Made by a program: the position numbers and the translations under genes. Below the pieces are notes generated by a model. It was not told the DNA's origin. It did no database searches and saw only the letters and a program-made list of their open reading frames with translations. DNA of 64,000 bases from Saccharibacillus qingshengii (GTDB taxonomy: Bacteria; Bacillota; Bacilli; Paenibacillales; Paenibacillaceae), in assembly GCF_013185195.1 (NCBI RefSeq), contig NZ_JAAZWC010000010.1, forward strand, positions 122,500-186,499, in the 5' to 3' direction. Below, piece after piece: positions 61,911-64,000 of the stretch. Each line of letters begins with the position of its first letter. Positions within the stretch are counted from its first letter, which is position 1.

Positions 61911-62024
61911 TTGATCACTCTCCTTTTGATCGGATAGAATTATGATAAGCAATCTTCCGATTTGGATCGATCCTTTGACGAAACGATTTTGGATCAAACT
62001 ATTTCACCGCGAAAGGATTACCCC

Positions 62025-62474
62025 ATGCAGCTTGATCATACCGATTATCAGATTCTTCGACTCTTGACCGAAAACTCGCGCATCCAATGGAAAGAGCTCG
62101 GCGAACAGATCCATATGACGGGGCAGGCGGTTGGCAATCGGATCAAAAAGCTGGAGGACGGCGGCATCATCCGTTCGTACTCCTTGATCGTCGATGAACT
62201 GAAGCTTGGGCTGGCTTACACCGCATTTGTTGTCCTTACGATGAATACAGCGGATCACAAGTCTTTTGTCACCTTTATTACCGAACGGAACGAAGTCATC
62301 GAAGCCCACCGGATCTCGGGAGAAGGCTGCTACCATCTGACGCTGAAGGTCCGATCCCAGGAGCAGCTGAACGATTTCCTGAACGCGCTCCTGGCGCACG
62401 GAAACTACGGCTTGAACCTGTCGATCCAGACGGTCAAGCAGAGCGGCGCACTGGCGGCGGCGCAGGAGGAGTAA
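62025..62474 (+). CDS. Lrp/AsnC family transcriptional regulator
   Basis: A 149-aa regulator with N-terminal HTH (HTDYQILRLLTENSRIQWKELGEQIHMTGQAVGNRIKKLEDGGIIRSYSLIVD) and a C-terminal RAM/ACT-like domain (EAHRISGEGCYHLTLKVRSQEQLNDFLNALLAHGNYG). Effector binding is likely an amino acid. The ATG at 62025 has AAAGGA 8-9 nt upstream. It diverges from the PRD protein. No target can be named from context. Confidence 0.9.
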   Translation: MQLDHTDYQILRLLTENSRIQWKELGEQIHMTGQAVGNRIKKLEDGGIIRSYSLIVDELKLGLAYTAFVVLTMNTADHKSFVTFITERNEVIEAHRISGEGCYHLTLKVRSQEQLNDFLNALLAHGNYGLNLSIQTVKQSGALAAAQEE

Positions 62475-62825
62475 GATCGAAGTTTGTACGCGCCCGGCAG
62501 CCAGAAAGGTGTAGGCTTGCCAATAGGAATGGATCGATTTAAACGTAAAAAACCGAACCTTATTCAAGGTTCGGTTTTTTGTGTTTTCGATGGGGATAGA
62601 TTCCCTTACTTCGAACCCCGCCGTGTAAGCAGCGCCGCAGCCATCGCATCGTGCGTGCCCCGTATCAGGGTACTGCCTTATTCGTGGTTCTGTCTGCCGC
62701 TTCCCACACCAGATAGATACAGGCTCATTCCCTTGAACTCTTTGAAGCTGTGATCGTTTTCCCCGGTGAAAAAGGGCGAAAAAGCCGTCCAAGATCCTGC
62801 TTGAGAATAGCGAGAAAGCTCGCGC
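62475..62825. other. Gene-free interval with one terminator
   Basis: This 351-bp stretch holds the hairpin AAAAAACCGAACCT/AGGTTCGGTTTTTT at 62547-62580, which terminates the Lrp gene and could act both ways. I see no gene in the rest. Confidence 0.7.
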
Positions 62826-63296
62826 CTATTTCTGTTTAGCCAATTCAAGGTGGAAATCCGCATTTAAATCATGAAGTTCCAGCGGATTGCTTCTGGCCAA
62901 AATCTTTACGTGCAGATCCAGAGGATCGGATAGATCTGAAACTTCATCGGTTTCGACCGTCACGTATTCATGCTGATCGCCGAGGTTATGAATGAAGCCG
63001 CCCACCGAAGAAGCAAACTTCCGGTCGCCGTCATACAACTGGTACCCCAGATCGTTTTCGGCTTGTCCTCCGCCTGTAACCTCGATGCCAAGCGATATTT
63101 TCTCATCCGTATAAGAGGCATTGCGAAGCGAGAAAGTAAGATTTTTGACGCTCTGCGTCTGAACTTCGATATTCGGCTCAGGCATGATCCAAGGATCTTT
63201 GACCCTGTCTCGCTCAATCAATAAATATGAAATCCATACAGCGGCAATCATTAAAAAAAGTAATCCGGCTATTAAAATCGTTTTTCTTTTTGTCAT
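62826..63296 (-). CDS. Hypothetical membrane-anchored extracytoplasmic protein
   Basis: A 156-aa protein with one N-terminal membrane helix (KTILIAGLLFLMIAAVWISYLL, about 5-26) and an extracytoplasmic beta-rich part with alternating polar/hydrophobic strands (VQTQSVKNLTFSLRNASYTDEKISLGIEVTGGGQ). No lipobox Cys. It resembles the small extracellular domains that accompany sigma factors or sensors in Bacillaceae, but there is none nearby. Function unknown. Confidence 0.75.
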   Translation of the reverse strand: MTKRKTILIAGLLFLMIAAVWISYLLIERDRVKDPWIMPEPNIEVQTQSVKNLTFSLRNASYTDEKISLGIEVTGGGQAENDLGYQLYDGDRKFASSVGGFIHNLGDQHEYVTVETDEVSDLSDPLDLHVKILARSNPLELHDLNADFHLELAKQK

Positions 63297-63313
63297 ATAA
63301 ACCTCCGAAATAA

Positions 63314-63339
63314 AAAGACGTACGAAAATTGTACGTCTT
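63314..63339 (-). terminator. Terminator of the truncated AT-rich gene
   Basis: AAGACGTAC pairs with GTACGTCTT; the minus strand continues TTTTTATTTC, about 10 nt past the stop at 63349. Confidence 0.88.
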
Positions 63340-63348
63340 CATTATAAC

Positions 63349-63783
63349 TTATTTAATCTCTAGACTAAAATATGGAGGGGGAGTCTCGTCAACATATGTG
63401 TTTGAAGAAGAAATCGTCAATCCCCCGCCTAGCGGCCAATTTATTGTAGGCGTGACACTCAAATTTTTAACTTTGTGTTTATAATAACCGCTGACTGAAG
63501 TTATAGTCTCGTTAGTGTTACTCACTTTAGTATGATAACTCATATAACCGCGAGCATTTTGAGCAAGAAAGTTTAAAGAAGATTCAGGTAATTTGAAGCT
63601 GACCATACTACCGCCGCTGTCGGTTTTTCTGGTCTTATAGCTAATCGGTTGAATATTCGTATTCACAGTTCCACCCAGCATAATAGTTGCGTCATATTTT
63701 GCGCTAAATACAACATCGTTTTGAGTTCCCAATTGAACCAAACCGTCTCCGTGTCCCAAGGCTAAAATGTCTATTCCTCTAGG
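63349..63783 (-). pseudogene. C-terminal part of an AT-rich gene cut by an IS element
   Basis: The frame runs to the left end of the transposase-bearing element at about 63782 and continues as IS sequence, so it lacks its own start. The retained part (about 145 aa: GTVNTNIQPISYKTRKTDSGG, YYKHKVKNLSVTPTINWPLGGGL, ending PPPYFSLEIK) is Ser/Thr-rich and beta-like, as in exported or surface proteins. GC is low compared with most of the window. The missing N-terminal part should lie beyond the element, past the window edge. Function is unknown. Confidence 0.7.
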
Positions 63784-64000
63784 GCCTGTACGCAAACCTA
63801 TTTAAGCCAGATCCGAATCGAAATTAAAGCTAAAAAAGCCTTGAACATGCTCGCTGTCTTATCATAACGAGTCGCTAGGCGTCGGTAGTTTTTCATTTTA
63901 TTGAAAAAGCATTCGACCAAGTGTCGTTCTTTATAAACACTACGGTCGTAAGGCTGCTTTACACGGCGATTTTTCTTGCTGGGAATCACAGCGATTGCGT
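63782..64000 (-). mobile_element. Left end of an IS5-group insertion sequence, running off the window
   Basis: The element begins near 63782 (GGGCCTGTACGCAAAC...) inside the AT-rich gene and carries the 3' part of a transposase on the minus strand. The frame is open to the window edge. The matching end and target duplication are beyond 64000, so element length and target site cannot be given. Confidence 0.8.
63798..64000 (-). CDS. IS5-group (IS427/IS1031-like) transposase, C-terminal fragment
   Basis: At least 67 residues at the 3' end of a DDE transposase, continuing past the window edge: AVIPSKKNRRVKQPYDRSVYK, then RHLVECFFNKMKNYRRLATRYDKTASMF. The ECFFNKMK...RRLATRYDK block is the glutamate-containing final catalytic region (the E of DDE) of IS5/IS427-type transposases. 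These often have two overlapping frames, of which this is the second. Whether the enzyme is intact cannot be judged. Confidence 0.88.
   Translation of the reverse strand, partial: AIAVIPSKKNRRVKQPYDRSVYKERHLVECFFNKMKNYRRLATRYDKTASMFKAFLALISIRIWLK

Overview
The window looks like the chromosome of a GC-rich, low-G+C-phylum endospore-former relative, most likely a Paenibacillaceae member (Paenibacillus or Saccharibacillus type). This is inferred from strong Shine-Dalgarno sites of the AGGAGG type, Bacillus-style genes (ccpN with its PPDK-regulator partner, DbpA, SstT, a DUF2536 protein, a HTH plus DUF2975 pair, an Fst/TxpA-like holin-like toxin) and about 55-58 % GC by eye. No rRNA, tRNA or CRISPR array was recognised.

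Layout. 1-5.8 kb: a truncated DUF2262-like gene, a lipid-anchored flavocytochrome-c-type flavoprotein, and a lipoprotein gene overlapping a sensor kinase. 5.8-6.6 kb: a gene-free stretch with a MITE-like repeat sandwiched between two terminator hairpins, then four 20-bp palindromic units at roughly 50-bp steps. 6.6-14.3 kb: a seven-gene minus-strand operon, a complete dipeptide-type ABC importer (binding protein, two permeases, two ATPases) with a class V aminotransferase and an imidazolonepropionase-like amidohydrolase. 14.5-22.7 kb: housekeeping and small regulators (AlkD-like protein, DbpA helicase, a type I toxin-antitoxin locus, PadR plus CPBP protease, a second copy of the MITE-like repeat, a MEDS-domain kinase, a dihydrouridine synthase). 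22.7-26.9 kb: a Fur-boxed iron-siderophore ABC operon. 27-37 kb: RlmD with a long disordered extension, small regulators, an SDR and TetR pair, ACT plus UPF0210, SstT. 37-46 kb: zinc-ribbon membrane proteins including a TcaA-like protein, a spermidine-synthase-like pair, a TetR regulator with a palindromic operator and an MFS efflux pump carrying a related site, a CDF metal exporter. 45.7-48.3 kb: ccpN, PPDK regulator and glpX, a gluconeogenesis control cluster. 48.6-56.4 kb: chemoreceptor, amino acid permease, acyltransferase, Bcr/CflA pump, NmrA-like reductase opposite an HxlR regulator, DUF2536.

56.5-64 kb is the most accessory part: an AT-rich gene with a PD-(D/E)XK-like motif, an SDR pseudogene, a TetR and MDR reductase pair, a PRD protein that has lost the RNA-binding core of a BglG/LicT antiterminator, an Lrp regulator, an anchored exported protein, and an AT-rich gene cut by an IS5-group transposase that runs off the window.

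The observations that seem most worth following are the two MITE-like elements nested in duplicated terminator hairpins, the two arrays of about 50-bp-phased palindromes, the type I toxin locus with a well-formed antisense promoter, the orphan ABC, aminotransferase and amidohydrolase operon, the AT-rich nuclease-like gene, and the PRD protein without an RNA-binding domain. All functional calls rest on motif recognition by eye; no database search was run.
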